In this document: in pieces, positions 19,650 through 28,524 of the stretch
Numbering within the stretch: the stretch's first letter is position 1
Layout of the letters: every line of letters starts with the position of its first letter
From: Paracoccaceae bacterium
Lineage (GTDB): Bacteria > Pseudomonadota > Alphaproteobacteria > Rhodobacterales > Rhodobacteraceae
DNA: 64,000 nt
Direction of reading: 5' to 3'
NCBI GenBank assembly: GCA_014872875.1
Contig: WKFI01000021.1
Coordinates: 1-64,000 of the forward strand
Position numbers and translations under genes: made by a program
The notes under the pieces: model-generated
The model's database searches: none
Seen by the model: the letters and a program-made list of their open reading frames with translations, nothing else
Told to the model about the DNA's origin: nothing

Positions 19650-20681
19650 TCAGGTCAACACCATGATCCCCATCAGGATGAATCCGGCGATGAAGAGGGT
19701 CTCGACGATGATCAAAGCGATGGCCGCTCCTCCTACGGACAACACTTGTTTCAGGTTTGTTTTCATGCCCACGGCAGCGATGGCGGTCAGCAACAGCCAT
19801 CTGGAGCTTTGACTCATGAAATCGGAAATCACTTGCGGAATTGCGCCGAAGGAGTTCAGCGCTGCCAGTATCAGGAACGCGACCACGAAACCGGGCAACA
19901 ATGGCGGGCGTTTGCCATCAGTGGGCAGTTCGGCAAACGAGCGGATCAGGATCGAAGCGATCAGGACAATGGGCGCAAGCATCGCGACGCGGATCAATTT
20001 GACCAGCGTGGCAGTATCGCCAGTTTGCTCGGAGATCGAAAAACCGGCGCCGACCACTTGAGCAACATCATGAATGGTACCGCCCAGGAAGGCGCCAGCC
20101 TGGACCGACGTCATTTCAAGCTGATTGACGATAATCGGATATGCGATCATGGCGATGGTGGACAACACCGTCACCCCCATAACGGTAAAGATAAGGCGCT
20201 CTTCCGAGCGCTCGTCGCGGGGCAGGATGGCACTGATTGCCATGGCAGCCGATGCGCCGCAGATCGCCACGGATCCTGCGGTCAGAAAGGCAAAGCGCCA
20301 TTTGTGGCCGAACAGACGCGCAACTACCAGACCAAAGGCGATGGTTGCAATCATGCCGCCGATGACCAGAGCGATCAGTTGCGGTCCCAGCCCCATCATC
20401 AGTCCCATCGAAATCCGAACGCCCAGAAACGCCACCCCCAAGCGTAGCAACGTGCGCGCCGAAAAGGCGATACCGGGAACCGCTTTGCCTTCTTCCCCCA
20501 GAAACCCCAGTGCGACGCCCAGAAGCAGAGCCAGAAGCATTGCCGGTGTCGCATAGTGGTCGGCGAGAAACTGAGCGGTAACGGCCACGATGACGGACAC
20601 CGCGACACCGGGGAAATAATGGCGGACAGTGTTCTGGATCGAATCCAGATTCAGGTATCCTGTTGCCGATGACGTGCTCAT
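19650..20681 (-). CDS. tauZ: UPF0324/YeiH-family membrane protein, putative sulfate exporter TauZ
   Basis: A 343-residue polytopic membrane protein of the YeiH/UPF0324 family with about ten helices. Typical segments are LLALLLGVALGFLGEE, FGLVVARLFGHKWRFAFLTAGSVAICGASA and FLGGTIHDVAQVVGAG. In taurine- and sulfolactate-degrading bacteria this family (TauZ/SuyZ) is proposed to export sulfate, but this has rested mainly on gene linkage. The ATG at 20681 has an AAGGAAAAGG region before it; a longer open frame upstream lacks support. It lies between pta (76 bp) and soeA (27 bp) in one apparent operon, a sensible place for an exporter of the Soe product. Confidence 0.8.
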   Translation of the reverse strand: MSTSSATGYLNLDSIQNTVRHYFPGVAVSVIVAVTAQFLADHYATPAMLLALLLGVALGFLGEEGKAVPGIAFSARTLLRLGVAFLGVRISMGLMMGLGPQLIALVIGGMIATIAFGLVVARLFGHKWRFAFLTAGSVAICGASAAMAISAILPRDERSEERLIFTVMGVTVLSTIAMIAYPIIVNQLEMTSVQAGAFLGGTIHDVAQVVGAGFSISEQTGDTATLVKLIRVAMLAPIVLIASILIRSFAELPTDGKRPPLLPGFVVAFLILAALNSFGAIPQVISDFMSQSSRWLLLTAIAAVGMKTNLKQVLSVGGAAIALIIVETLFIAGFILMGIMVLT

Positions 20682-20757
20682 TTCTGGACCTTTTCCTTGC
20701 AGTGCCCAATGGGTCGCGAAATTGTCCCTTGGGTCAAGGGCGTGCTGCCGTCTGGGG

Positions 20758-21765
20758 TCAATTCGATTGAGATTGTAGAACCGTAACCGCAATCATCTCG
20801 GTCACGTCTTCGGCCGAGCACCCGCGGGACAGGTCGTTAGCTGGTTTTGCCAAGCCCTGCAGAATCGGGCCAATAGCGGCGTAACCACCCAAACGTTGGG
20901 TGATCTTATAGCTGATGTTACCCGCATCAAGGTTCGGGAAAATCATCACATTGGCTTGCCCCGCAACGCTGGAGCCGGGAGACTTTCGCTCCCCGACCGA
21001 GGGGACAAAAGCCGCATCGAATTGCAGCTCCCCGTCTACGCTCAGATCGGGGTGGTTTTCGTGCAGCGTTTGCGTGGCTGTCGTGACCTTGTCGATTACT
21101 GAGTGTTTGGCGCTGCCTTTGGTTGAGAAAGACAGCATGGCGATCTGCGGTTCCGCCCGCAAAAGCGCGCGTGCGGATTTGGCAGAGGCCGCAGCAATCG
21201 CAACCAGTTCGTCCGAGGTGGGATCGATGACGAGGCCGCAGTCGGAATAGAGCATGGCGCGTGCATGAGCGCGCGCGTCGTCGGGCGGATACATCATGAA
21301 AAAGGACGACACCATTGCGGCATCAGGCGCTTTGCCAATCACCTGAATCGCGGCCCGTACCACGTCTGACGTGGTCGCAACAGCGCCACCCACAGTGCCG
21401 ACAGCGTGGCCCAGACGCACCAACATGGCGGCGTAGACCAGTGGGTCTCTGGCGGCGGCGCTGGCCTTGGCTTCGTCCACGCCCTTGTGTTTGCGCAGGG
21501 CCAGATACTCGGCGGTGAAAGACGTGGTCAGATCCGAACGGTCCGGGTCGTGGATCCAAACGCCGTCACCCTCGCTCCCGCCCACGTCGGCCAAAGTGGC
21601 CTGCACCTTGTCGGCAGGACCCACCAGGATCACATCTGCCAGGCCCAATTGCCGAGCTGCCAGCCCGCCTTCGACCACACGTGGATCGGTTCCTTCGCTC
21701 AGGGCCACAACCGGGCGTGTGTCCGGGAGATTGGAACGCAGGAGGGCTATCGGGGTCAGTGTCAT
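20758..21765 (-). CDS. pta: Phosphate acetyltransferase
   Basis: A 335-residue single-domain PTA_PTB enzyme, the short form without the N-terminal DRTGG regulatory region. Typical segments are VALSEGTDPRVVEGG, a glycine-rich AVGTVGGAVATTSDVVRAA, and the C-terminal NVMIFPNLDAGNISYK followed by GPILQGLAKPANDLSRG. It converts acetyl phosphate made by Xsc to acetyl-CoA. Its ATG overlaps the tauE stop as ATGA. Linkage to xsc is the usual arrangement for sulfonate-degrading Proteobacteria. Confidence 0.94.
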   Translation of the reverse strand: MTLTPIALLRSNLPDTRPVVALSEGTDPRVVEGGLAARQLGLADVILVGPADKVQATLADVGGSEGDGVWIHDPDRSDLTTSFTAEYLALRKHKGVDEAKASAAARDPLVYAAMLVRLGHAVGTVGGAVATTSDVVRAAIQVIGKAPDAAMVSSFFMMYPPDDARAHARAMLYSDCGLVIDPTSDELVAIAAASAKSARALLRAEPQIAMLSFSTKGSAKHSVIDKVTTATQTLHENHPDLSVDGELQFDAAFVPSVGERKSPGSSVAGQANVMIFPNLDAGNISYKITQRLGGYAAIGPILQGLAKPANDLSRGCSAEDVTEMIAVTVLQSQSN

Positions 21766-22508
21766 GCGAGCACCTTGATGATGTTAAGGGCAGAGAAACT
21801 CGTCAGCATGAGCACGACGAAAAACCTAAAGCGGGCCTGTGACGTGGTGGCGAACTGGCGGGATCCGACCCAGATTCCGGCGCCCAGGATCGGGAAGGCC
21901 AGGATGATAGCTATCACCGTGTCGGACGTGACCAGACCATTGGCGGCCATTACCGGCAATGACATCATGTCTATCCCTGTCAGGAATACGATCATGGTCG
22001 CGCGAAACACGGCGGGCTCAATCGGTTGCGCTGTAAGGAAGACCGCTACCGGCAGGCCGCCAACGCCTGCGCTGTTGGCTACTCCGGCCACGACACCGAC
22101 CCCGCCATGTCCCAGACGGCCAATCGGGCGCCGTATCTGCCAGCCGCTCAACAGGATCAAACTCAAGACAAGGATCAAGGTCGAGACGGCAATGCGGGCC
22201 TCGTCCTCACCCAGACGCGCCATGATGTAGACCGCCGGGACAATGGCAATAGCCGAACCGACCAACAGGGTCACCGCACGGGCCCAATCGATATGAGGAC
22301 GAATATCGCGGGCCTGAAAAGCAGTCATCAGGATTTCACAGGAAAAGACGACGGGGATCAACAGGACAGGGTTGGTCGTCAATGCGGCCAGAATGATGAA
22401 AATTGCGGAAAATCCAAATCCGGAATAACCCCGGATAAAGGCCGCCGCGAAAAGCGCGGCGGCCAGAAAGCCCCCTTGGCCCCAAGTCAGGTCAAAGGGA
22501 AGGGTCAT
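21762..22508 (-). CDS. tauE: TauE/SafE (TSUP) family sulfite exporter
   Basis: A 248-residue membrane protein with about eight helices and the TSUP pattern: GGFLAAALFAAAFIRGYSGFGFS near the N-terminus (key residues R27-G28-Y29) and GVANSAGVGGLPVAVFL in the second half. Family members next to xsc are regarded as exporters of sulfite or of sulfoacetate-like anions; the direction and substrate are not shown by the sequence. It starts 2 bp after xsc and overlaps pta by 4 bp, so it is tightly coupled to sulfoacetaldehyde cleavage. Confidence 0.82.
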   Translation of the reverse strand: MTLPFDLTWGQGGFLAAALFAAAFIRGYSGFGFSAIFIILAALTTNPVLLIPVVFSCEILMTAFQARDIRPHIDWARAVTLLVGSAIAIVPAVYIMARLGEDEARIAVSTLILVLSLILLSGWQIRRPIGRLGHGGVGVVAGVANSAGVGGLPVAVFLTAQPIEPAVFRATMIVFLTGIDMMSLPVMAANGLVTSDTVIAIILAFPILGAGIWVGSRQFATTSQARFRFFVVLMLTSFSALNIIKVLA

Positions 22509-22510
22509 GA

Positions 22511-24289
22511 TCAGACCTGCTGTTCGCGCATGTCGGCCGCGTCGATGCCTGCCACGCGGACCGGCTTCTTCATGGCGTCACGGCGGAAAGGTTCACCCAG
22601 CTCCTGGTTGATCATGGCTTCGATCAGGGTGGTGATGCCGTTTTCCATCTGGTCCTTGATCGCCTGGTTCAGCGCGGCGGTCAGCTCGTCCATGGTGCGG
22701 GCCACGACGCCTTTCAGGCCACAGGCATTGGCGATGCCCGCATAGGAGACCTGCTGGTCCAGCTCGGTACCGACGAAGTTGTCATCGAACCACAGGGTGG
22801 AGTTCCGCTTTTCCGCGCCCCACTGGTAATTGCGGAAGACGATCTGGGTCAGCGCCGGCCATTCGCCGCGGCCGATTGCCGTCAGCTCGGTCACTGCGAT
22901 GCCGAATGCGCCGTCGCCCGAGAAGCCAACAACCGGAACGTCCGGGCAGCCGATTTTCGCACCAGCAACCGCCGGCAGGCCATAACCGCAGGGGCCGAAC
23001 AGGCCGGGTGCCAGGTACTTGCGGCCTTCTTCGAACGACGGGTAGGCGTTGCCGATGGCGCAGTTGTTGCCGATGTCAGAGGAGATAATCGCTTCTTTCG
23101 GCAGCGCGGACTGAATCGCACGCCACGCCATGCGCGGCGACATCCAGTCGGGTTTGTCGTCGCGGGCGCGCTGGTTCCAGGTGGTGCCCGGATCGTCGTC
23201 TTCGTGGGTCATCTCGGTCAGCTGCTGCGCCCAGCGGGACTTTGTCTCAGCAATTTTCGCCTTGCGCGCGTCGCGGCCTTCGTCACCTGCAGTGTCGCTC
23301 AGCTGCGCCAGGATGCCCTGGGCCACCTTCGCGGCGTCACCAATGATACCAACGGAAACTTTCTTGGTCAGGCCGATGCGATCGGGATTGATGTCAACCT
23401 GGATGATCTTGGCATCTGCGGGCCAATACTCCATTCCGTAGCCCGGCAGGGTCGAGAACGGGTTCAGACGAGTGCCCAGACACAGAACAACGTCTGCTTC
23501 CTTGATCAGCTCCATACCGGCTTTCGAACCGTTATATCCCAGCGGACCTGCAAACAGCGGGTGCGAACCGGGGAAGGCGTCGTTGTGCTGGTAGCCGACG
23601 CAGACCGGAGCATCCAGACGCTCGGCCAGCTCTTTCGACGCGGCGATACCGCCTTTCGACAGGACCACGCCAGCGCCGTTCAGGATGACCGGGTTCTTGG
23701 CGTTGGACAGCATCTCTGCCGCAGAAGCCACGGCATCAGCGCCGCCCGAGGGGCGCTCAAATTCGACGATGGCGGGCAGCTCGATATCGACGACCTGAGT
23801 CCACATGTCGCGCGGGATATTCAACTGGGCCGGAGCGCTGGCACGCTTGGCGTTCATGATCACGCGGTTCAGAACTTCAGCAACGCGCGAGGGATCACGC
23901 ACTTCTTCCTGGTAGGCCACGCAGTCCGCGAACATGCGCATCTGTTCCATCTCCTGGAAGCCGCCCTGACCGATGGTCTTGTTGGCAGCCTGCGGAGTGA
24001 CCAGCAGCAGCGGGGTGTGGTTCCAATAGGCGGTTTTAACGGCGGTTACGAAGTTGGTGATACCCGGGCCGTTCTGAGCGATCATCATCGACATCTTGCC
24101 GGTGGCGCGGGTGTAGCCGTCCGCCATCATGCCGCCGGAGCCTTCGTGGGCGCAGTCCCAGAAGGTGATCCCTGCAGCGGGGAAGATGTCCGAGATCGGC
24201 ATCATGGCCGAGCCGATGATACCAAAGGCGTGTTGGATGCCATGCATCTGCAGCGTTTTGACGAACGCCTCTTCCGTGGTCATTTTCAT
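22511..24289 (-). CDS. xsc: Sulfoacetaldehyde acetyltransferase
   Basis: A 592-residue thiamine-diphosphate enzyme. The N-terminal pyrimidine-binding domain has CAHEGSGGMMADGYTRATG, a central domain follows, and the C-terminal ThDP domain has the GDGAFGIAVTELTA...NYQWGAEK metal-binding pattern. Length and N-terminal sequence match Xsc. It cleaves sulfoacetaldehyde with phosphate to acetyl phosphate and sulfite, the desulfonation step for taurine. The ATG at 24289 has a GGGAG site before it. Two TauR-like repeats lie 85-117 bp upstream. It heads the run xsc-tauE-pta-tauZ-soeA. Confidence 0.96.
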   Translation of the reverse strand: MKMTTEEAFVKTLQMHGIQHAFGIIGSAMMPISDIFPAAGITFWDCAHEGSGGMMADGYTRATGKMSMMIAQNGPGITNFVTAVKTAYWNHTPLLLVTPQAANKTIGQGGFQEMEQMRMFADCVAYQEEVRDPSRVAEVLNRVIMNAKRASAPAQLNIPRDMWTQVVDIELPAIVEFERPSGGADAVASAAEMLSNAKNPVILNGAGVVLSKGGIAASKELAERLDAPVCVGYQHNDAFPGSHPLFAGPLGYNGSKAGMELIKEADVVLCLGTRLNPFSTLPGYGMEYWPADAKIIQVDINPDRIGLTKKVSVGIIGDAAKVAQGILAQLSDTAGDEGRDARKAKIAETKSRWAQQLTEMTHEDDDPGTTWNQRARDDKPDWMSPRMAWRAIQSALPKEAIISSDIGNNCAIGNAYPSFEEGRKYLAPGLFGPCGYGLPAVAGAKIGCPDVPVVGFSGDGAFGIAVTELTAIGRGEWPALTQIVFRNYQWGAEKRNSTLWFDDNFVGTELDQQVSYAGIANACGLKGVVARTMDELTAALNQAIKDQMENGITTLIEAMINQELGEPFRRDAMKKPVRVAGIDAADMREQQV

Positions 24290-24362
24290 GTGTGCGCACT
24301 CCCATGAGAATCCGAGTTAACCGGCAGGATGCCGGGGCTTGGATTCTGGTTTAGGGAGTCGC

Positions 24363-24406
24363 CTAAGACCGGGTTAGGGCCAGTTTTTGAGCCCGCTTAG
24401 GTCCAG
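24363..24406 (-). promoter_or_regulatory. Probable TauR binding site before xsc
   Basis: Read on the minus strand, CTGGACCTAA (24406-24397) is followed 23 bp later by CTGGCCCTAA (24383-24374), and a weaker third copy CCGGTCTTAG (24372-24363) comes next. The repeat matches the CTGGACTTAA direct repeat reported for TauR in Rhodobacter capsulatus. The repeats point toward xsc and end 85 bp from its ATG. Confidence 0.7.
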
Positions 24407-24411
24407 AAAAT

Positions 24412-25872
24412 TTACAATTCGCCCATTCGGGCTGCAATACGTTGGATTCCCGGTTCAATACGGGTTGGAGCAATCGAGGAATAAGCCAAACGGTAGAAGT
24501 TCCGTTTGCGATCGTGTTTGTCAAAGAAGGGCGCGCCGGGTTCGATCACCACCCCGTCAGCCAGCAGGTTTTGGGCCAATTGTTGGGTATCAACATAGTC
24601 TGGCGCACGCATCCACAGGGACGACCCCCCATAAACGCCGCGCCCCGCGATCTGCAGATCATGTTGGGCAATAGCGTCCTCGATGGTCTGGCGCCGCTCA
24701 TGCAGAGCTGTGACGGTTCGTCGGATTTGGGCATCATAATGCCCGAGAGACAAGAAATACGCCGCGGTGCGCTGAACATGGCCTGGCGGATGGCGCAGGA
24801 GATTGGCGCGCAACGCGCGGGCCTGGCGGATGAACGGCTCGGACCCGACCAGGTATCCCAGACGCAGGCCCGGAAAGAGGGATTTCGAGAAACTGCCAAC
24901 ATAAACGACCCTGCCATCCTCATCCAACGACTTCAGCGCAGGGGAGGGAGGGGCGAGGAAAGCCATCTCGAATTCGTAATCGTCCTCGACAATCAACGCA
25001 TCCAGATCCCGTGCCCGTTTCAGCAGTGCTTTACGTCGGTCCAGGGGCATTGTCGCCGTGGTCGGCGCCTGATGGCTGGGCGTGGTAAAGATCACGTCGG
25101 TGCCATTTGGCACCATGTCCGGTGGCAGGCCATCTCGGTCCACTTTCAGGGGGGCCAAGTGGCAGCGGGAATGGGACAGCACATCCCGCAAGGCGTGATA
25201 ACAGGGATCTTCGATGGCTGCGCTGCGTCGGGGGTTTAGCAGAAGTTGGGCAATCAGCCACAATGCATTCTGAGCGCCCAAAGTGATAAGGATCTCTTCG
25301 GGGCGGGCTGAAATTCCGCGACGGGGCAGAGTGTGCCGCGCAATGTATTCGATCAGAAGCGGATCGTCCTGATCATAGTAATCCGTGGTGAGCGACGTGA
25401 AATCCTTGTGCCCCAGCGCCCGCAGCGCACAGAGCCGCCAGTTTGCATGATCGAACAGGGTCGGATCGGCCTGACCGTAGATGAACGGGTATTTAAACGT
25501 GTTCCAGTTTTGCGGCTTTTGTGGCGTGTCCCCACCGGTAAAGGTCCGCGCCAAGGCCCGATTCCAATCCACATTATCTTGGGACCGGGCCGTCGGAGTG
25601 TAAGTCGGAGGGATCGGAGCGTTTTCGGAAACGTAGTACCCGGAACGACCTCGCGACGTGATATAGTCGTTCGCCAGCAGTTCGGTATAGGCCAGCGTGA
25701 CGGTAATCCGGCTGATCCCCAGATGAGCGGCAAGTTTTCGGGACGAGGGCAGCTTCTCACCCACATGAAAGCGTCCCGACAGGATGCCTTCGGCAATCAT
25801 CTGTTGGATCTGGGCCTGCAGCGTGCCCTGCGCGTCGGGGTTGAGAAAGAAGGTTTCTACCGAGATAGCCAT
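24412..25872 (-). CDS. tauR: MocR/GntR-type PLP-dependent regulator of taurine catabolism
   Basis: A 486-residue MocR-family protein. An N-terminal winged helix (residues about 15-85, with SSRKLAAHLGISRITVTLAYTEL) is joined to a class I aminotransferase-like domain that keeps the PLP lysine in GSFSKSLFPGLRLGY. In Rhodobacter capsulatus TauR activates taurine genes, and an aminotransferase-like domain that senses taurine or an adduct is the accepted model. It lies between tpa and xsc on the same strand rather than divergent from tpa. TauR-like repeats immediately upstream suggest autoregulation. Confidence 0.92.
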   Translation of the reverse strand: MAISVETFFLNPDAQGTLQAQIQQMIAEGILSGRFHVGEKLPSSRKLAAHLGISRITVTLAYTELLANDYITSRGRSGYYVSENAPIPPTYTPTARSQDNVDWNRALARTFTGGDTPQKPQNWNTFKYPFIYGQADPTLFDHANWRLCALRALGHKDFTSLTTDYYDQDDPLLIEYIARHTLPRRGISARPEEILITLGAQNALWLIAQLLLNPRRSAAIEDPCYHALRDVLSHSRCHLAPLKVDRDGLPPDMVPNGTDVIFTTPSHQAPTTATMPLDRRKALLKRARDLDALIVEDDYEFEMAFLAPPSPALKSLDEDGRVVYVGSFSKSLFPGLRLGYLVGSEPFIRQARALRANLLRHPPGHVQRTAAYFLSLGHYDAQIRRTVTALHERRQTIEDAIAQHDLQIAGRGVYGGSSLWMRAPDYVDTQQLAQNLLADGVVIEPGAPFFDKHDRKRNFYRLAYSSIAPTRIEPGIQRIAARMGEL

Positions 25873-25886
25873 TGCATGACCATAGG

Positions 25887-25918
25887 CTGGACCTAAGCCA
25901 AGGGCAATCTGGTCCTAC
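25887..25918 (+). promoter_or_regulatory. Probable TauR site at the tauR promoter, reverse orientation
   Basis: CTGGACCTAA (25887-25896) and CTGGTCCTAC (25909-25918) lie on the plus strand, 22 bp apart and only 15 bp from the tauR ATG. They point away from tauR, unlike the sites before tpa, xsc and tauA, which point toward the regulated gene. Overlap with the promoter/leader would fit autorepression. Confidence 0.62.
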
Positions 25919-26005
25919 AGAAGGATAAGGAATCCAAAGGTTTCGACAAGGGCCCGGGAATAGCCACGAAATCTCTGGAAGGAGGAGATTGGCAACAGCT
26001 GCGCC

Positions 26006-26052
26006 CGAAAAAGAGCACCCACCCCGCGGGAAGAGAAAACGGGGTGGGTGTG
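26006..26052 (-). terminator. Rho-independent terminator of tpa
   Basis: On the minus strand, 9 bp after the tpa stop, the arms ACACCCACCCCG (26051-26040) and CGGGGTGGGTGC (26026-26015) form a 12-bp stem followed by TCTTTTT. It separates tpa from tauR, so tauR and xsc need their own promoters. Confidence 0.85.
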
Positions 26053-26060
26053 AAAAGCGC

Positions 26061-27458
26061 TTACCCGAAGACGCGGGTCAGCGCGACGTCAACAGCATTG
26101 CAAATACGGTCGATTTCGTCTGCGGTGGCAATCAGCGCCGGGCTGAAGCACAGGGTGTTGTTGCGTCCCGGAATCGACCGGTTGGTCACGCCGATGATCA
26201 CACCTTGCGCGCCGCATTCGGCTACGACCTTTTGGGCCAGCGCTTCGGCTACCGGTTCCTTGGTCTCGCGGTCTTCGACCAGTTCTGCGCCCAAGAACAG
26301 GCCCTTGCCGCGCACGTCGCCGATCACGGCGTGCTTTTCTTTCAGCGCTTCCAGATTGGCCAGCATGCGCTCGCCCATCTTGGTGGTGTTTTCCAGCAGG
26401 TTCTCGTCTTCGATGATCTGCATGTTGACCAGCGCGGCTGCAGGGCCGGCGGTGCAGCCGCCGAAGGTCGAGATATCGCGGAAGTAGTTCATCGGATCCG
26501 AGGCGTCGTCCTTGAACAGTTCGAACACTTCTTCCGTAGTGACCATGCAGGCAATCGCCGCATAACCCGAAGCCACGCCTTTTGCCATGGTGACGAAGTC
26601 CGGCTTGATGCCATAGTGCTGGTAGCCGAACCATGTGCCGGTCCGACCCACGCCGCAAACGACTTCGTCGATGTGGAGCAGGATGTCGTACTTCTTGCAG
26701 ATCTCTTCGACCCGCTCCCAATAGCCTTCGGGGGCTTCGATCACGCCGCCACCTGCTGTGATCGGCTCCAGGCACAAAGCGCCGACGGTTTCGGGACCTT
26801 CGCGCAGGATCACTTCTTCGATGGCGTCCGCTGCGGCGCGGCCGAACTCGGCGCCCGACAAGTGCTCCAGACCCAGCTCATGCTTGCGGTATTCCATGCA
26901 GTGCGGCACGCGCACAAAGTCGGGCGCAAAGGGGCCGTATTGCGCGGTGCGTTCGTCTTGGCCACCTGCCGACATGGTCGCTAGGGTCGAGCCGTGATAG
27001 TCGCGGTCGCGATAAAGGATCTTGGTCTTCTTGCCGCCATACTTTTTGTGGGCAATCTGGCGGATCATCTTGAAGGCTTTCTCATTCGCCTCAGATCCAG
27101 AGTTGGTATAGTAGACGCGGCTCATGCCCGGCATCTTTTCGATCAGCTTTTGGGCAAACAACGCACCGGGGATCGAACCGGCGGAGTTGGCGAAGTAGCA
27201 GATCTTCATCAGCTGGTCGTAGACCGCCTTGCAGATTTCTTCGCGGCCATAGCCGACGTTGACGGTCCAAACGCCACCGGAAACCGCATCCAGGAATTCT
27301 TTGCCATTCTGGTCCCAGACGCTCATGCCCTTGCCTTCGACAATGATGCGCGGATCCGTGGTTTCGAAAGGCTTATGCTGAACCAGGTGGTGCCACATAT
27401 GAGCCTTGTCGGCCTCGACCACACGAGAGAGATCGTTTTCGTTGAACGTGCCGTCCAT
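26061..27458 (-). CDS. tpa: Taurine--pyruvate aminotransferase
   Basis: A 465-residue class III aminotransferase. The PLP lysine sits in VTMAKGVASGYAA; upstream is the LHIDEVVCGVGRTG motif with the PLP aspartate, and YYTNSGSEANEKAFKMIRQ binds the phosphate. It transfers the amino group of taurine to pyruvate, giving sulfoacetaldehyde and alanine. I prefer the ATG at 27458 (protein beginning MDGTFNENDL, as in known Tpa) because an AAAGGG site lies at the right distance; another ATG lies 15 bp upstream. A terminator follows, and paired TauR-like repeats precede it. Confidence 0.93.
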   Translation of the reverse strand: MDGTFNENDLSRVVEADKAHMWHHLVQHKPFETTDPRIIVEGKGMSVWDQNGKEFLDAVSGGVWTVNVGYGREEICKAVYDQLMKICYFANSAGSIPGALFAQKLIEKMPGMSRVYYTNSGSEANEKAFKMIRQIAHKKYGGKKTKILYRDRDYHGSTLATMSAGGQDERTAQYGPFAPDFVRVPHCMEYRKHELGLEHLSGAEFGRAAADAIEEVILREGPETVGALCLEPITAGGGVIEAPEGYWERVEEICKKYDILLHIDEVVCGVGRTGTWFGYQHYGIKPDFVTMAKGVASGYAAIACMVTTEEVFELFKDDASDPMNYFRDISTFGGCTAGPAAALVNMQIIEDENLLENTTKMGERMLANLEALKEKHAVIGDVRGKGLFLGAELVEDRETKEPVAEALAQKVVAECGAQGVIIGVTNRSIPGRNNTLCFSPALIATADEIDRICNAVDVALTRVFG

Positions 27459-27555
27459 GACATGCCCTTTCATTCAATAAGTGACGCAAGCGATGCGCCC
27501 CCGTTTGACGGGGAGTTGTGCGATAAGGCACCTCACAGTGAATCCCATGCGTTTT

Positions 27556-27588
27556 ATAGGGCCAGAATATGGAGCGGCGTAGAGCCAG
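27556..27588 (-). promoter_or_regulatory. Probable TauR binding site before tpa
   Basis: On the minus strand, CTGGCTCTAC (27588-27579) and CTGGCCCTAT (27565-27556) are direct repeats exactly 23 bp apart, pointing to tpa and ending 98 bp from its ATG. Spacing and sequence match the xsc site. Confidence 0.65.
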
Positions 27589-28263
27589 ATGACTCGGCGC
27601 ATAGGGAGGAAAGTTTTTGTTTCAGACACTTGCAGGAACTGGATCTAAATATCGGTAGCGACAATCCAGGGCCATCAAACTGTGGGGCCGCGATCGTCCG
27701 ACTTGTGCGATCGGCATTACCCAAGCAAGACCACCAAAGACCAGTCGAACGATCGCTGAAATCTCTGGTTTCTCGTTGGTGCGCGAATCCACCGAGCGGG
27801 GCTCTGCAAGAATCAATGAACAAGCGGTATTCAAGGAAGTGGTCAGGCCATAGACTAGGAATTCCGCTCATTTCTTCTGGCTTCAAACGATGCGAAATGA
27901 GCCAGTCTGCCGGTTTAGACGTCAGCGCCTGCGAAAAATCGTAGGACACTGTGGACTTGTGATACGGCTTTCCCAGGTGTGATTTCATTCTGGATCAGAC
28001 CGGCGAAAATCTGACCCTTACACCAGCGATGGCGGAGTTGGGCAAAAGCTCATGTCCGATGATCTGGCAGAGTGAGCGGCGAGAAAAAACAATGCGTAAT
28101 TCAAAAAATCGTTTGAAAAACTGACGACTAGCGCGTTCGTATCCGGTCAGCTGTTTTCAAATTCCGAAATCTGAACATGCGGAATTCCAAATGTGCAAAT
28201 CATTGACCCGGGAGTTGATAAGGCTCTGCTACGTCTGAGACAGAGTTTGAAGTTTTGATGACT

Positions 28264-28296
28264 TTGGACTTAGAGTGAGTAGAGAACTGGATGTAT
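28264..28296 (+). promoter_or_regulatory. Probable TauR binding site before tauABC
   Basis: TTGGACTTAG (28264-28273) and CTGGATGTAT (28287-28296) are direct repeats 23 bp apart on the plus strand, pointing to tauA. The first copy differs from the reported R. capsulatus repeat CTGGACTTAA at two positions. The second copy is weaker. Confidence 0.58.
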
Positions 28297-28524
28297 CCTC
28301 ATGGGGGGTCGGATGTCCACTGTCGGCAGGCAACACTTCGATGTCGCTGCCAGAACTTTCGGGCCAATGCTCTAAAGCAAACAAGTTGGAGACATGATGA
28401 CTTGGGCCTGACGCCAAATGAGAAGCATCCCCGGACTGCAGGAATTCGCGACCTCCGGGCAACAAACTATGGGCATCGAACTGTGAACGAAAACGCCCGA
28501 ATGAATGACAACTGGGAGAAAACT

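Larger units (their letters stand above)
27459..28524. other. Long divergent region between tpa and tauA
   Basis: This 1066-bp stretch has no gene I can support. It contains the paired TauR-like repeats for tpa (27556-27588) and tauA (28264-28296) and a single CTGGATCTAA (27639-27648). Its composition between about 27600 and 28290 is richer in A/T than the flanking genes. Two overlapping minus-strand frames of 144 and 70 codons there resemble no family I recognise and may be remnants. The distance from the tauA-side repeat to the tauA ATG, 228 bp, implies a long 5' leader if that repeat drives tauA. Confidence 0.5.

Noticed and set aside
23204-24307. Plus-strand frame of 367 codons
   Set aside because: It lies antisense to xsc and shows no protein-family feature.
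26994-27944. Plus-strand frame of 316 codons covering the start of tpa
   Set aside because: Most of it is antisense to tpa, and the remainder has no recognisable domain.
27554-27988. Minus-strand 144-codon frame in the tpa-tauA gap
   Set aside because: No family, no ribosome-binding site, and it overlaps the TauR-like repeats; kept only as a possible remnant in the description of the gap.
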